Origin: Chiua virens
Lineage: Eukaryota; Basidiomycota; Agaricomycetes; Boletales; Boletaceae
Direction: 5' to 3'
DNA length: 64,000 bases
Assembly (NCBI GenBank): GCA_019787685.1
Contig: JAHNUO010000011.1
Location: 1,116,001 to 1,180,000 of the forward strand
This document shows, in pieces, positions 48,290-60,865 of the stretch. The translations under genes and the position numbers were made by a program. Each line of letters opens with the position of its first letter. Position 1 is the stretch's first letter. The notes under the pieces are model-generated. The model was given only the letters and a program-made list of their open reading frames with translations. It was not told the origin of the DNA and searched no databases.

Positions 48290-49721
48290 CTACATGGCAT
48301 AGTGCGTCGCAAACGACTTCGCCCGGAGCCATGCTGTCTCGAACAGTGCGATGACGTCCTCTGACAGGGGTCCCTGTTCGCTGAAAAAGGAATCGGCAAC
48401 TGATCTTCACCGGACTCATAATCTCTGAGACAAACCTTAGATTGATGTTCATTTCCAGCTGTTTCACGGATGCGGCGCCGAGAATAACAGCGTCCCCTTG
48501 TTGGAGCGCGCTATGGTGCTGCAGCCACCGCAGCGCTGCTTGGGGGAGGGAAAGCCCGTGTTTTTCCTGTCCAAGGGTTCACTAGTGGTTGACGTACGAA
48601 TGATACTGCACTCACAAGACCTTCCTTGAGTTCCCTTACAGCTGGCAATAACGGCACGTATTGCGATCGTAAAGATTCCGCGAAGCCACATGCTTTCGGA
48701 TCCCATCTCCCTCCTTCCCTTGCAGCCATATCTTCCTCGCTGAGGATCGTGCCGGATAAAAGGCCACCACTTTCTAGGAGTCAGCACCCAGTGTTCGACA
48801 TCACGTGAACTAGACGAACGCTTGAGGTGAGTAGGCAAAGAATTTGATTCCAAAGTGTCGCAAACACGGAAATAGCCTGTCCGTTTGATCAAACATGAGT
48901 GCCTTGCATGGGGCAACGCACGTACTCGGCTTCTGTGGTACGCTGAATAGCGTTATAGTTACCCTGGTATACAGTGGGTTTCACCCAACCATGATGCGAT
49001 ACGATGCCCATGATCTCTGCAACCTGATTCCGACGTTAGTACGTAGGTGCTCACGATCCTTGAAACTCACCTGCCAGGAAGAGTAGTTGCTCAGACCGAA
49101 CTGTTCGCTGCGAAGCGAGGTCGAGTCAAGCGCAAAAAGGTAACGCACTCGGTGTACTCACAAATGACCTTCGGTGTACAGATTGTTGATGGCTCGCAAT
49201 GTGGTTTCGATCGGAACAGTGGGATCAGGTGCATGCAGATACAGCGTACGAATATTGTGCTTCCCCAACGCCGTGAGCGATCTCTTCACGGATTCCTTGA
49301 TCCCCTCGTCTGAAAAATTCCCGTGTTGTCCGGGAAACACTCTGAAAAGCATGAATATAACATTTTTCTCACAGACACAAAACTGACTTTGTATCGATGA
49401 CGCAGTCTCCGACATCCATTTGGCCTAGAAACTGGAGGCGATGAGTCTGCAAAAGGATTAACGTTGGCTCAGTGAGCGAACCTCTTCAGCCGTCCCTCCG
49501 CCATAAAGGCGCGCAGTGTCGAGCGTATTGTAGCCACAACCAACAAAATAGTCAACGACTGTTCGAGCATCCTCCACCGTATGGATACGTGCTCCCGTCG
49601 TCTTTGAACCTGGGGTACCGAACGATCCCGTACCCTTGGCACCGTTCAAATCCGTCAGAAAACAGAATAGTCATTCAAATACAAGGAGACACACCAAGAC
49701 AAGAGAAACTCGCGACGACAT
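48290..49721 (-). CDS. aldo/keto reductase (AKR7/aflatoxin-aldehyde-reductase-like)
   Basis: NADPH-dependent TIM-barrel reductase of aldehydes. The ATG at 49721 opens MSSRVSLVL, which splices to GTGSFGTPGSKTTGARI. Then come YNTLDTARLYGGGTAEE (catalytic Asp and Tyr region), VFPGQHGNFSDEGIKESVKR, IRTLYLHAPDPTVPIETTLR, a Y-rich strand region, MGFAESLRSQYVPLLPAVRE, and the cofactor-binding end DAVILGAASVKQLEMNINL. The last exon ends EDVIALFETAWLRAKSF and stops at 48290. All joins keep frame with short GT-AG introns. It is transcribed away from the alcohol dehydrogenase at 50345. The true substrate is unknown; the AKR7 group reduces dialdehydes and succinic semialdehyde. Confidence 0.85.
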
Positions 49722-50344
49722 GAGTGTTCAACGCGGATTCGCTCAGATGGACTTGATGAAGTAAAGAGCTCCACTCGAGAAGGATTTATGTAAAAGTACA
49801 TCGGACTCCTGAGTCATCGATTCCGAGTCAAGGACCTTATCATCGGTGCCAGATCCCAACGTAACGTTCAGTCAGCTATTAGTCAAGCTCAGCTAGCTGA
49901 CTCACGCGACCGATGTGATGCACTATAGGTGCAACAAGTTCAAGTTGAGGTCGAATCAACCAAATATTGGGGGCTTCGCAATCAGTCTTGTCTTGCAGCA
50001 TCCGCAAGGCCGACTCAAAATTGCAGAAGCCACTAGCAGATTGGCGTGGTAGCAGAGTGTATGAACTCTGTCGCGTTTGTTGACTCACGACGGAGTCCAG
50101 CTCGGTGCGGTGACGAGTCACTGACGACGGGCAGAGTCACCAGACCATAATCGGGCGGGCCGCCGAATGGCCGCCACCACCCACGTCTGTGGGTTCAAAA
50201 ACAGAAAACCAGACGTGCCCAACATAGTCTCAGGAAGAATGGCAAGCAATGTTGGCCCATCTGTGAAAGCTATCCCAGGCTCTCGTGAAGTGATTCCCTC
50301 GTCCAGCCAGCATCCTTTCCACCTAGTGTCACGGTGACCGGACA
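49722..50344. promoter_or_regulatory. shared divergent promoter region
   Basis: 623 bp between two oxidoreductase genes transcribed outward. No gene is supported, although a minus-strand frame at 49879-50121 is open. It presumably carries both promoters. Confidence 0.4.
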
Positions 50345-51831
50345 ATGTCAACGATGAACGCTGTATACTATCAGGCAGTACGTATCAAAATCCCTTTGGT
50401 TACCACTGTTAGCCTAGCCCACGTTCACCTAACCTATCATATATGTAGCCCCGGCAATTTGACGTTCGTCCTGTGCCTATTCCGACCATCTCAGACGATG
50501 AGGTCTTGTTTAAAGGTAAGCTGCTCTGGTTGTCGCGGATACTACCATTAGGGTACTAATCTGGCATATTACCCTCAGTGACATGCTGTGGTATGTCCCT
50601 TCCGTTCGTACATATAGCAGATGATTAATTCCAACCAAACCTGTAATAGGTATCTGCGGGACTGATAGTCATATCCACGACGGAGAATTCATTGCGAAAT
50701 TTCCGGTACGTTTATTGCTTGAATTCCTGAAGCCTGGCTCACTTTGAGCGATTAGCTGATACCCGGTCATGAAGTTGTCGGTACTATTGCAGCCATTGGC
50801 AAGAGCGTAGAAGGATTCAAAGTGGGTGACCGCTGTGTCGCCGATAATGGGATCACCGTGCGTCAGTTTGACGCGCGACAAAGATTGCAGCGCTAATCAC
50901 GACTTTTAGTGCGATCAATGCTTCTTCTGTCGACGTGGGCAATCTCTCCTTTGCGAAGATTTCAATGGCCGTGGAGTCACAATGGCCGGCGGATTTGCTG
51001 AATACGTCGTCTTGTGAGTAGTGTGAGTTTCGAACTCATCGGCGCTAACCTGGCTGCCATGTCACCGTCAGCGAGGCGAGGAAGGTATACAAGATACACA
51101 ATCTCACGGACGAGGAAGCGACTTTGGTTGAGCCTGCTGCTTGTGCTATCCATGGCATGGACAAGCTCAATGCGCCTGTTGGCATTGAAGCACTTGTTAT
51201 CGGCGCAGGACCGACTGGTTTGATTCTTGCACAATTACTCAAGCTTAACGGTGCCGCCAGAGTGGTGGTCGCCGCCAACAAGGGCATCAAGACACGGATC
51301 GCCAAAGAACTCGGAGCAGCGGACGAGTACATCGAGCTGGACAGAAATGACCCTGCTGTGCAATGGGAGAAATTTCGTGCAGATAATCCGTACGGATTCG
51401 ATGTCGTAGTGGAAGCCACAGGCAACGAAAAAGTGGCCAATGATTCCATCAACTACGTCCGCCGGGGGGGATCTCTCATGGTCTACGGTGTTTACTCGAA
51501 CGATGCCCGAGTACACTGGCCACCGTCAAAGATATTTGGTGACGAAATCAAGGTGAGGGAAACCTTATGTAGTCTTGCTGGGTGTCAAAACTCTGTAGAT
51601 CATTGGGTCCTTTGCACAAACACATTGTTTCCCTCGTGCGGTGGCCTATCTGGACAGCGGAAAAATCAACGTCAAGGGCATGGTGAGTGGTTTCTCTGAC
51701 TGCCTGCAGAAGGGTCATTGACAGCTGATGGATTCCTGCAGGTGACTGACGTGTACAGAATTGATCAGTATCAACAAGCGTTGGACAAGCTGAGCAGCAG
51801 GGAGGCCCTGAAAATTGCCGTGAGACCATGA
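50345..51831 (+). CDS. zinc-dependent polyol/alcohol dehydrogenase (MDR)
   Basis: Medium-chain dehydrogenase resembling sorbitol and arabinitol dehydrogenases, oxidising a secondary alcohol with NAD(P). It starts [11 protein letters not shown], splices to [19 protein letters not shown], and then gives the catalytic-zinc motif [35 protein letters not shown], the four-cysteine structural zinc loop [23 protein letters not shown] and the nucleotide-binding [19 protein letters not shown]. After [10 protein letters not shown] and a final exon with [17 protein letters not shown] it stops at 51831. Both zinc sites are complete and all joins keep frame. It diverges from an aldo/keto reductase, so the pair may act on related carbonyl or polyol substrates; that is inference. 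Confidence 0.87.
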
Positions 51832-52165
51832 GGTCGGCCAAGCGAATACTTCGGAGTTATTATGGACCCATGTGTTGCCAGCAGGTAGAGGAACAATAGT
51901 ACTCGAAAATGTGCGGTCTGCGCGTTACGCGCCTGCTAAGTGTTCAAACGTCAAGACCTATGTAGTTGTCAGGCAGTGAGCCTCATGATAAGCAGACAAG
52001 TTCGAAGTTCGACGTGGCTTGCCGTTAGCCACTTAGTAAGTGCCTGCCAATGATTACGGAATTTGGAGCGAGCGCCCAGGCGCCCAAAGACCCAGCTGGT
52101 TGGCGGCAGGCTTTTATGCGCTCGTCCACCGACCATTGGCATCCTCTCCACGCTCAACGTCAACG

Positions 52166-54494
52166 ATGAACCAAGTGGTCACCGACAATCCTTACAGTAG
52201 AAACGAGTTGGATGAAACTCCTCCCAAGGTCCCGGCGCCCAAGTAAGTGGTGTCCTACCGAACAGCATCGTCGCTTACCGTTCGAGTTTGGCTCGAGTAG
52301 ATACCGCCATGCAGCGCCTTCCGCACCGTGGCCATGGATGGATTTCGACGTTGATGCCAGCGAAGTTCACCCGCTTCCACCTGGTCTTACTCAAGACGAC
52401 CGTTGGCGCTATTATCCTCAAAGTCTGTTCGGAAACTGGACGCGCGACCAGGTCGAACGATGCGGTATCCTGAAGATCCCTCGTGACCAGCGATGCAAGC
52501 TGTACACTGTTACCGTACTCGAAGGCGGGATTTTTGAGAAAACCACAGAGGATCATTCTTTTGAATTCGATCCTGCGAGGCCGAGAGCGCTCTTGGAGGA
52601 TATGCAGACTCCTGTGAGTCATGTCCATGTCCATGTCCATGTCTCAGAGAGAGCTAAGGGGAGCGCAACAGCTTGATTCAGATGTACGGCTACAGGCATT
52701 GTTTGTTGAGAACATGACAGTGCCAGTTCTCCAACTCCTGGGTACCGAGTGAGTGGTCGATGTCGTACATGTCAACTATAGCGGTCTCATTCTCACTAGG
52801 TACGATGTCGAGCCTTTCTTCTTTGCTTCCTCCGCGAACTGGATTCCGTCGAGGTACCAAGAAGATCCAAAACCCGATAGTGATCGTAAGTAGAGTGGAA
52901 CACGCGTCCAATACTTGCTCAAGTCCCCTAGACATTACCGTCGTCATCCCATTCATCCGTATGATGAAAAACCAAAAGCCAGTCGAACGAGCAGAGCGAG
53001 TCAGAACCGCGACTTTTTCGGCGGCAGAATGGGTGCCGATCGAGGAAAAGCTCCCTTACCAAGGTGTCCCACGTACGCGTCCATCAACTTTCTCTTGCTG
53101 GCTCCCAACTCGCCTTTATAGATGATGCAAATGCTATCGATACTCAGATGCCACTCCGCCTTCCGGGTGAGTGTTTTTCTACGGAAGTTGTACATTACTT
53201 ACCAAGGGGTCGGAAGATAACAGAATTCTCCTCCAAGATCTCCTCGCTCTCCACATGTATCGTACCCCAACTACGAGTACCATCCTTTCCTATCACCCCA
53301 GCCTAGAGGCACAAAGAACTTCTGCGAAGCGCCTGCAGTCTCTGGTACAAAGGACGGGTGACAGCGTTTACTGGTCAAAGTTGTTCCAGAGTTCCGAGGA
53401 TCCGACCTTCGTATTCCTTGCGGCTCTCTGGTATCCACTGTATGCATGGGATGAAGCGTTTGAGGTATTGTATAGCTATATCAACACTCTGGTAGGCAAT
53501 ACGACACAGCAGGTTTCCTTCCACTAATACATTTTCAGGAATCAAGAGTTCTTGAGGAAGAAAACCTGGACCTCACGCGGGAGTTGCACAAGTTGCAAGC
53601 ACATCTCCTGTATTATCAACAACTCCTTCGTGACTTCCGAGCGTCGGTCGATTTCGTCCAGAATACCCCCAACCCAGCCATGATAGTTCTGGAGAGAGAT
53701 GATGCGAAGCGTGCCGAGTCCCAGAGGCGCTTGTGCAAAGAAGCCAAGAATCTCATATCTGAGATCGATAGACTGACTGGACAAAGGGAGATGCTGTCCG
53801 ACCGACTTAGCAATGTCATTCACTTGGTTGGTCTTCGATGTTTATCTTATTCTGCGCACTCCTTACATAGTCTCTAGGCGTTTGCAACTGTGAATATCAC
53901 AGATAGCAATGCTATGAAAAGGTTGGCAAGGATCACTGTAATCGACTCTGGTGCCATGAAGCAGGTGTGTCATATGATTGTACAACCATGCCCCGATATA
54001 CTCAAGTACGTCAGGTTGCCTATCTCACAATGATATTCCTCCCTGCGAGTTTTCTAGCGGTATGTCGTTCAAATGTAGTCAAACTCACAAGGCTCACCCT
54101 CGAGCAGAACGTGTTCAGTATGAACGTCGGCGAGATTAACCCCGGTACCAAGGAGACTCTAGCCCGCTATGTTGAAGTTACGATTGGACTCACTGTTCTT
54201 ACGACGTGGATAGCGATAGCACTGCAGCGGCATAGCACTTTCCACGAAAGAGGCGATGGCATCGAGAAGCGAGCTTTGTGGCCCATCGTTTATGCATACC
54301 GCCTGATACACACCCTCTTCAAAAGGGCATTCATGTCTCCCTCGCTCCCTCCCCCGAGGCATGGCGAACCCCCCCGATGCGAATCACCTAGCGAAATGGA
54401 GCCAGCTGTGAGTATCTTGCATGTATGCTTCATAACCAATAGGACTGATGAGTATCGCCAGGCTGGTTTCCATGGAGGTAGATGTCGATGTTAG
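52166..54494 (+). CDS. CorA-like membrane protein, SMN (copy 2)
   Basis: First member of the plus-strand array. From the ATG at 52166, exon 1 ends PPKVPAPK and splices to YRHAAPSAPWPWMDFDVDAS. Then QSLFGNWTRDQVERC, LFVENMTVPVLQLLG, YDVEPFFFASSANWIPSRYQ, DITVVIPFIRMMKNQK, KRLQSLVQRTGDSVYWSKLF, the helical ELHKLQAHLLYYQQLLRDF, and a terminal helix pair. The CorA signature position reads FSMNVGEINPGTKETL after the exon ending FLPASFLA, so Gly of GMN is Ser. Helix 2 is VTIGLTVLTTWIAIALQ. All joins keep frame. An upstream in-frame codon at 52040 was rejected because the shorter start matches the other copies. A CATGTC repeat sits in one intron. Confidence 0.7.
52620..52643 (+). repeat. (CATGTC)4 microsatellite in an intron
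   Basis: Four tandem CATGTC units begin six bases after the GTGAGT donor of the intron that follows LLEDMQTP in CorA-like copy 2. Confidence 0.9.
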
Positions 54495-55080
54495 GATTTT
54501 TCTGTTTCAATGACGTTCGGACCATTATTGGATGAGCACCGTTGCCTATGAGCATACATGTGTCGGGATTGTAGTATGAACTTTTTGTTCCTTGGTCACC
54601 CCTGTTTGTAGACTTGATCGCATTTGCATGTACTTTTTGTATGACGACCGTGCGTCGTTTCCTTAATTGCTACTGAGTGGTCAATCGATGAGGAGGACAT
54701 GCCTCGACCAGGTTTTGGTTCCGTGCAATGTGAGTTTTAGTCAGCCTTCGATATGATTCAGGAACCATTGTTCAAGAAGCCTTGGCGCCTTGGCCTCGAA
54801 CCGGAGCTTGGTCCGTTTGTTACCCATCGAATTTAAAGCATGGACAATTTATAACCTATACTTACCCGCACACGCGTAATGGTCAACATGATGGTCATAT
54901 ATATGCACTTGGTGGATTTAATTGGCAGCCAGTGCACTGGTGTCACTTCGGGGCACCTTGATCACTTTACTACTATGGATGTTTTGCACACGAACCTGCC
55001 AAGCAAGGTGGTAAATGGCGTAATTTATATCTCAGGGGAGCTTCTCCATACACTTCTGAGTCACACGCGGAAGCGTAAGA
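54495..55080. other. intergenic, no gene seen
   Basis: Between CorA-like copies 2 and 3. The open frame at 54879-55202 has no recognisable domain. The copy 3 upstream repeat begins at about 55081. Confidence 0.45.
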
Positions 55081-55364
55081 GTTCCATAGGAGTGTCCTAT
55101 CAAAAGGTACACTTTAACTTGAAAAAGCACAGGTGCTGGCATCTGGCCACCTTGAGGCGCAACTCAGCCACACTGGTGGGTAATACCACGGTCTTAAGGT
55201 GAATCCTGACGGTAAAGCTCAACCGAACTCCTGTTTGCTTCTCATCCTGCCTTCAAGAAGCCCGATTCGAACCGAGGGCGACTGGCAGCACTGCACCTGT
55301 CCACAACCCGGTTTACTCAGTCGTCGTTTTCGGTGTCCATCTAGTTTGATCCATTGACACGTCC
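55081..55364 (+). repeat. array unit upstream repeat (copy 3)
   Basis: This segment aligns by eye with the regions before copies 4 and 5. Shared pieces include CCATAG followed by a TCCTATC-like block, CACACTGGTGGG, a CACGGTC-like block, GATTCGAA and GCACCTGTCC, and all three end just before the ATG. Confidence 0.6.
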
Positions 55365-57643
55365 ATGAGTGCAATTGCCGTCCAAGAGACTTTATATCTC
55401 CCCACGAGCGGAGAGCAGTACAGACGACACGTTCGAGGGGACGACAATGGTATCGCCAAGATCCCAGCGCCGAAGTAAGTGATCGACTATCTTCTAATGA
55501 TGATTCCAGTGGATGCTCAGTCATGTCTTGCGTATTTCGAGCAGATATCGCCACGCAGCGCCGTCCGCACCATGGCCATGGGTGAAATTTGACATCGATG
55601 CTGCCGGCGCTCATTTTCCCAGTAACGCATCAGGGTCGACCAACGCTTCGAAATGTCACTGGAACCAATATCCTCAAAATCTTTTCGCAAACTGGATGCC
55701 AAACCAGGTGAAGAGGAGTCAAATACTGACGAGATGTAGCGATTGCAAGGTGTCCATCGTGTACAAGGTCAATATGTTTGACGACGGCAAGTTTTGCAGT
55801 CAAAAAGAAGCACGCTCTGTTCGGGCAAACGATGTGGTGGATTTGCAGGCGTACTGGGATGATCTGAAACCTCCTGTGAGTAACGTTCCACACACCAAGA
55901 CATTGAGACTAAGGCGGCTATGATAGCCACCTTCGAATGTCCGAATACAAGCACTGTTTGTTGAAGACATGACGGTACCTGTTCTACAAATGCTCGGGAC
56001 AAGGTATGCGATCAATTACATGTACAACGATGTAGTCTTAGTTATTCCAGATATAACGTCGAGCCTTTCTTCTTCGCATCATCTACGAATTGGATCCCGT
56101 CTAGGTATCGGGAAGACCCCAAAGCGCTCGAGGATCGTGAGTAGACACGGCACTCTGCTACAGTATCTTGGCCTGATTTCCTAGATATCACTGTCATCAT
56201 CCCCTTCATAAGATCTTTAAAGGATCAACATCAGCGACCGATTACGAGGACCAGGCAAGCAACCTTTACTTTCACTAAATTGCGGCCTCAGGAGGTGGGG
56301 ATACAGTCGCCATACGAAGGTACGTCTACGCATTTTCTTGTTGGTTCCCGAATGACTCTCGCCTAGTCGCAGATGAGAAAGAAATATTTGATACTCAGGC
56401 ACCACTCCCTTTGCCAGGCAAGTCAAACTGTTCATCGAGTCGAACGGATGCCAATCTTGATACGTCCGAAGAAAACAAGGTTTTGATGCAGGATCTTCTT
56501 TCGCTCCATATCATCCGCAATACTACGACGAGTACAATGATCTCTTATCACCCTCACTTGAAATTCTATGCGAGTTCCGCAAATCGTTTGCAATCTCTCG
56601 TGAAAAGAACGGGTGATAGCGTTTATTGGGCCAATATTTTTAAGGGATCCAAGGACCCTACCTTCCTCTTACTCGCAATTCTCTGGTACGCGTTGTACGC
56701 GTGGGATGAGGCCTTTGAACTGCTAGGCCGTTACATCAGCGCCCTTGTGAGCTCTTACTACTTTTTGAACCTCATATTTTCTTGAATACGTCCTTCAGGA
56801 GCATGATGTGCTTCAGTTCAACAACATCAAACTCACGCGAGAACTACATAAACTCCGAGCACATATCCTGCACTACGAGCAACTCCTTCAGGATTTCCGC
56901 CGCTCGGTCGAGTTTGTAAGAGACACACCCAACCCGGCGATGAATGCCCCCTGGATTTCCGAAACAAAGCGTGAAGCTTCTGCAAAGCTCTTGCGCACTG
57001 AAGCGAACAATCTCATCAGTGAGATCGTACAGGTTATCTCGACAAAGGGAGCTATTGTCTGACAGGCTAGGAAATGCTATTCACTTGGTTCGACTCTGCC
57101 GATATTTCTTTCCTTGACGTGAGGTGATAATGTCTTCTCGTTTGCTAGACGTTCGCAACCGTGAACGTCCAGGATGGCAAGGCTATGCAGAAGTTGGCAG
57201 AGGCAATAATAAAAGACTCGGCTGCTCTCAAGCAGGTATGCTGCCATTGTTGTTTGTGCATCAGGTTGACTCACTTGGAATATCAGATAGCTTATATTAC
57301 AATGCTATACCTTCCTGGAGCATTTGTAGCCGTAAGGCCGTGGCACGCTTCTAGTTCTTTGCGAAACTCACCTCGTTGACAGAATGCATTCAGAATGAAC
57401 ATCCCCGAGATCAATCCGCATGCCACGCATACACTGGCAAATTATATGGAGCTCACCATTGGTCTCATGTTGCTTACCTCTTGGATAGCAATCGCGCTCC
57501 AGAAGTACACCCCCTTTCACCCAGCGAATAGCGGTGTCTTGCGCCGAACGTTGTGGCCCTTGTTCTACGCATATGAGTTTATCTCGACGGAAATCAGAAG
57601 GTTGTTTAGACTAACCGGTCTCCCAACATCCGCCCCTCTCTGA
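55365..57643 (+). CDS. CorA-like membrane protein, RMN (copy 3)
   Basis: The ATG at 55365 opens MSAIAVQETLYLPTSGEQYR; exon 1 ends KIPAPK and splices to YRHAAPSAPWPWVKFDIDAA. Then QYPQNLFANWMPNQVKRSQ, RCSDCKVSIVYKVNMFDDGK, NRLQSLVKRTGDSVYWANIF, FLLLAILWYALYAWDEAFEL, ELHKLRAHILHYEQLLQDF and the terminal helices. The signature reads FRMNIPEINPHATHTL, with Arg in place of Gly. Helix 2 is LTIGLMLLTSWIAIALQKY. One extra base near 57026-57032, seen by comparison with copy 4 (SEIERLSRQRELL), breaks the frame; either a sequence error or real. Copy 4 is nearly the same at DNA level over long stretches. Confidence 0.65.
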
Positions 57644-58350
57644 TTCTGATAAGGGGTGGTCAGGGGCTCAGGGTTTCAAGTGGTTTTTGTGGGACGGGGT
57701 CTACAAAGAGCATCGTACATGATACGGTATGAGAGTAAAATTAGAAAGGGGGTAGAGAAGCTAAGCTGCACGCTTGGTCAGCCTGCCGCCTCCAATTATG
57801 CGCTTACTAGTAATTTCAGCCTTACAACTCGCGCTTTCTTTAATGAGATTGTCCTCTGTCGTCTGAAGGAACTGCTTGTTTTGTGACAGATCATCGATCA
57901 TCGACCATCCGCCGCTAGTAAAAGGCTATGATATTACTAGTGAGTGATCGATCGATTACGGCTTATGGGATGAGCAGGAGTTCGGGCCTCGTTCCGAGCA
58001 ATCATGATGTTGCGAGGTTCTAGACTGGTAGAGGACAAAGTTGTGACGCGCTAGGAAGGTGAAGGTGTAACTTGTAGTGGGATGTAGTGGGATTATATGT
58101 ATCTATAACCTAGAAAACAAAAAAGCTGTGCGCGTACTTTTACTTTTGGTTCCCTCCGGCAGATTCATCACACGAGATCGTGTCAGACAAAGTATTGACG
58201 TTACTTTACTTAGATTCAGGAACACTCGCCGAAGCTTCGGGAGCTTGGTCTTCGTTACCCATGATACCCATGGATCCTCGCACAGCTCGATTTCCAGCCT
58301 AGTTACCGATGAAGCTGTCATGGCATCATGGTCATGAAAGTTTCTCACGC
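57644..58350. other. intergenic, no gene seen
   Basis: Between CorA-like copies 3 and 4. Open frames at 57656-57886 and 58103-58516 have no recognisable domain; the latter runs into the copy 4 upstream repeat. Confidence 0.45.
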
Positions 58351-58557
58351 ACATTCCATAGAAATGTTCTATCGAAAAGTACGGGTACGTACGCCATTCC
58401 CGTTTCAGCTTTTCTGATGGAAAAGGCAGACCTAGGTTGATCTGGTTAAAGCGCAAGCCTGAGTCATTCTTGGCGGGCAATACCACGGTCGCAAGGTGGA
58501 TCCCACAGGTACCCACTTGGAGAGTAACGTGCGTTTAGCGTGCATCCTGTTCGATCC
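58351..58557 (+). repeat. array unit upstream repeat (copy 4)
   Basis: Shares with copy 5 the block containing GGGTACGTAC, a CGTTTCA block, GGGCGAT/GGGCAAT followed by a CAAGG block, and GTGCATCC near the start codon; shares AATACCACGGTC with copy 3. Confidence 0.6.
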
Positions 58558-60865
58558 ATGGACCCGTCCATGAACGCAGTCGCTGTCAAAGCGAGTCCAT
58601 ACCCTACGAGTGGGGAACAGTACAGACGACACGTTAGGGGGGACGACAATGGTATCGCCAAGGTCCCGGCGCCGAAGTAAGTGGCCGATTAACTTCTGAC
58701 AATGATTCCAGTGAGTGCTCACTGTCTACCTGTCTTGTGTTTTGAGCAGATATCGCTACGCAGCACCCTCGGCTCCATGGCCATGGATGAAATTTGATGT
58801 CGATGCTACCAGCGTTCATTTTCCCAGTAACGCACCAGGGTCGACCAACGCTTCGGAATGTCACTGGAACCAATATCCTCAAAATCTTTTCGCAAATTGG
58901 ACGCCAAACCAGGTGAAGAGGAGTCAAATGCTGACAAGATGCAGCGATTGCGAGGCGTCCATCGTGTATAAGGTCAATATGTTTGACGACGGCAAGTTTT
59001 GCAGTCAAAAAGAAGCACGCTCTGTTCGGGCAAACGATATGGCGCATTTGCAGGCGTATTGGAATGATCTGAAACCTCCTGTGAGTAACGTTCCACACAG
59101 CAAGACCTAAGAGACTGAGGCGGCTGCGATAGCCACCTTCGAATGTCCGAATACAAGCACTGTTCATCGAAGACATGACAGTGCCTGTTTTACAAATGTT
59201 CGGGACAAGGTCTGTGGTCCATTATATATGCAGCGAAGATTGTAGTCTTAGTCATTTCAGATACAACGTCGAGCCTTTCTTCTTTGCATCATCTGCAAAT
59301 TGGATCCCGTCTAGGTACCAAGAAGACCCCAAAGCGTTGGAGGACCGTGAGTAGATACAAAATTCTCCCACTCTAACCTCGGCTCAACTTCCTAGATATC
59401 ACTGTCATACTTCCCTTTATAAGAACTTTAAAGAATCAATGTCAGCGACCGGTTACAAGGACCAGGCAAGCAACCTTTACTTCCGCTGAATCGCGGTCCG
59501 AGGAGGCGGAGATACAGTTGCCATACGAAGGTAAGTCGACGCCATTACCTGCTGGTTCTAGAATGACTCTCCCTTACCCTAGTCTCAGACGAGAAAGAAA
59601 TAATCGACACTCGGGCACCGCTCCCTTTGCCAGGCAAGTCATACTGTTTGTCGAGTCAAACCCGTACTAAACTTGATACGTCCAAAGAAAACAAGGTTTT
59701 GATTCAGGATCTACTTTCGCTCCATATCGTCCGCAATACTACGACGAGTACAATTATCTCCTGTCACCCTAGCTCGAAATTCGTTACGACCTCCGCGAAT
59801 CGTTTGCAATCGCTCGTGAAGAGAATGGGTGATAGCGTTTATTGGACGCACTATTTTCAAGCGTTCCAAAGACCCTACGCTTCTCTTTCTCGCAATTCTC
59901 TGGTACGCGCTGTACGCGTGGGACGAGGCCTTTGAAGTTCTATACCGCTACATCAACGCTCTCGTGAGCCATTATTACTTCTCGAGCGTCGTATTTTCTT
60001 GAACACGTCCACCAGGAGTATGATGTGCTTCAGTTCAACAACATCAAACTCACGCGAGAACTACATAACCTGCAAGCACATATCCTGTACTACCAGCAAC
60101 TCCTTCGTGATTTCTGCCGCTCGGTCGAGTTTGTAAGAGACACACCCAACCCGGCGATGAATGCCCCCTGGATTTCTGAAATCGAACGAGAAGTATCTGC
60201 AAAGCTTTTGCGCACTGAAGCGAACAATCTCATCAGTGAGATCGAGAGGTTATCTCGACAAAGGGAGCTATTGTCTGACCGACTGGGAAATGCTATTAAC
60301 TTGGTTCGAATTTGTCGATGTTTCCCTCCTTATCTGAGTCACTAACGTCTTCCTCGCTAGGCGTTCGCGACCGTGAACATCCAGGATAGCAAGGCTATGC
60401 AGAAATTGGCAGAAGCATCGATGAAGGACTCTGCTGTTATGAAGCAGGTGCGCTGACATTTCTTCTTCGCTCATTGGTTCACTTATCTCGGAGTATCAGT
60501 TAGGTTATATCACAATGGTCTACCTTCCCGCATCATATCTAGCTGTAAGATCGTCAGTGACATCCTTCTTTGCGAAACTCACTCGTTGGCAGAACACATT
60601 CAGTATGAACGTCTACCAGATCAATCCTCCTACCACGGGAACACTAGCACAATATGTCGAGATCACCGTCGGCCTCACGTTGCTTACCTCTTGGATAGCC
60701 ATCGCGCTCCAGAAGTACAACCCTTTCTATCCAGCGAATAGTGGTGTCTTGTGCCGAGCGCTGTGGCCCTTGTTCTGTGCATATGACTTTATCTCCAGAG
60801 AAACCAGAAGGTGGCGTAGACTTCGCGATAATCGCTCTCTTCCCAATATCCGCCCCTCGCATTGA
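58558..60865 (+). CDS. CorA-like membrane protein, SMN, frame broken (copy 4)
   Basis: Starts at the ATG at 58558 or, matching copies 3 and 5 better, at 58570. Exon 1 ends KVPAPK and splices to YRYAAPSAPWPWMKFDVDAT. The order is as in copy 3: QYPQNLFANWTPNQVKRSQM, NRLQSLVKRMGDSVYWTHYF, ELHNLQAHILYYQQLLRDF, ERLSRQRELLSDRLGNAINL, and FSMNVYQINPPTTGTL (Ser for Gly), then helix 2 ITVGLTLLTSWIAIALQKY. Compared with copy 3, one extra C near 59855-59862 shifts the frame; the conserved LAILWYALYAWDEAFEVLY follows in the next frame. The rest is intact. Given similar single-base shifts in housekeeping genes here, this may be a live gene. Confidence 0.6.
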
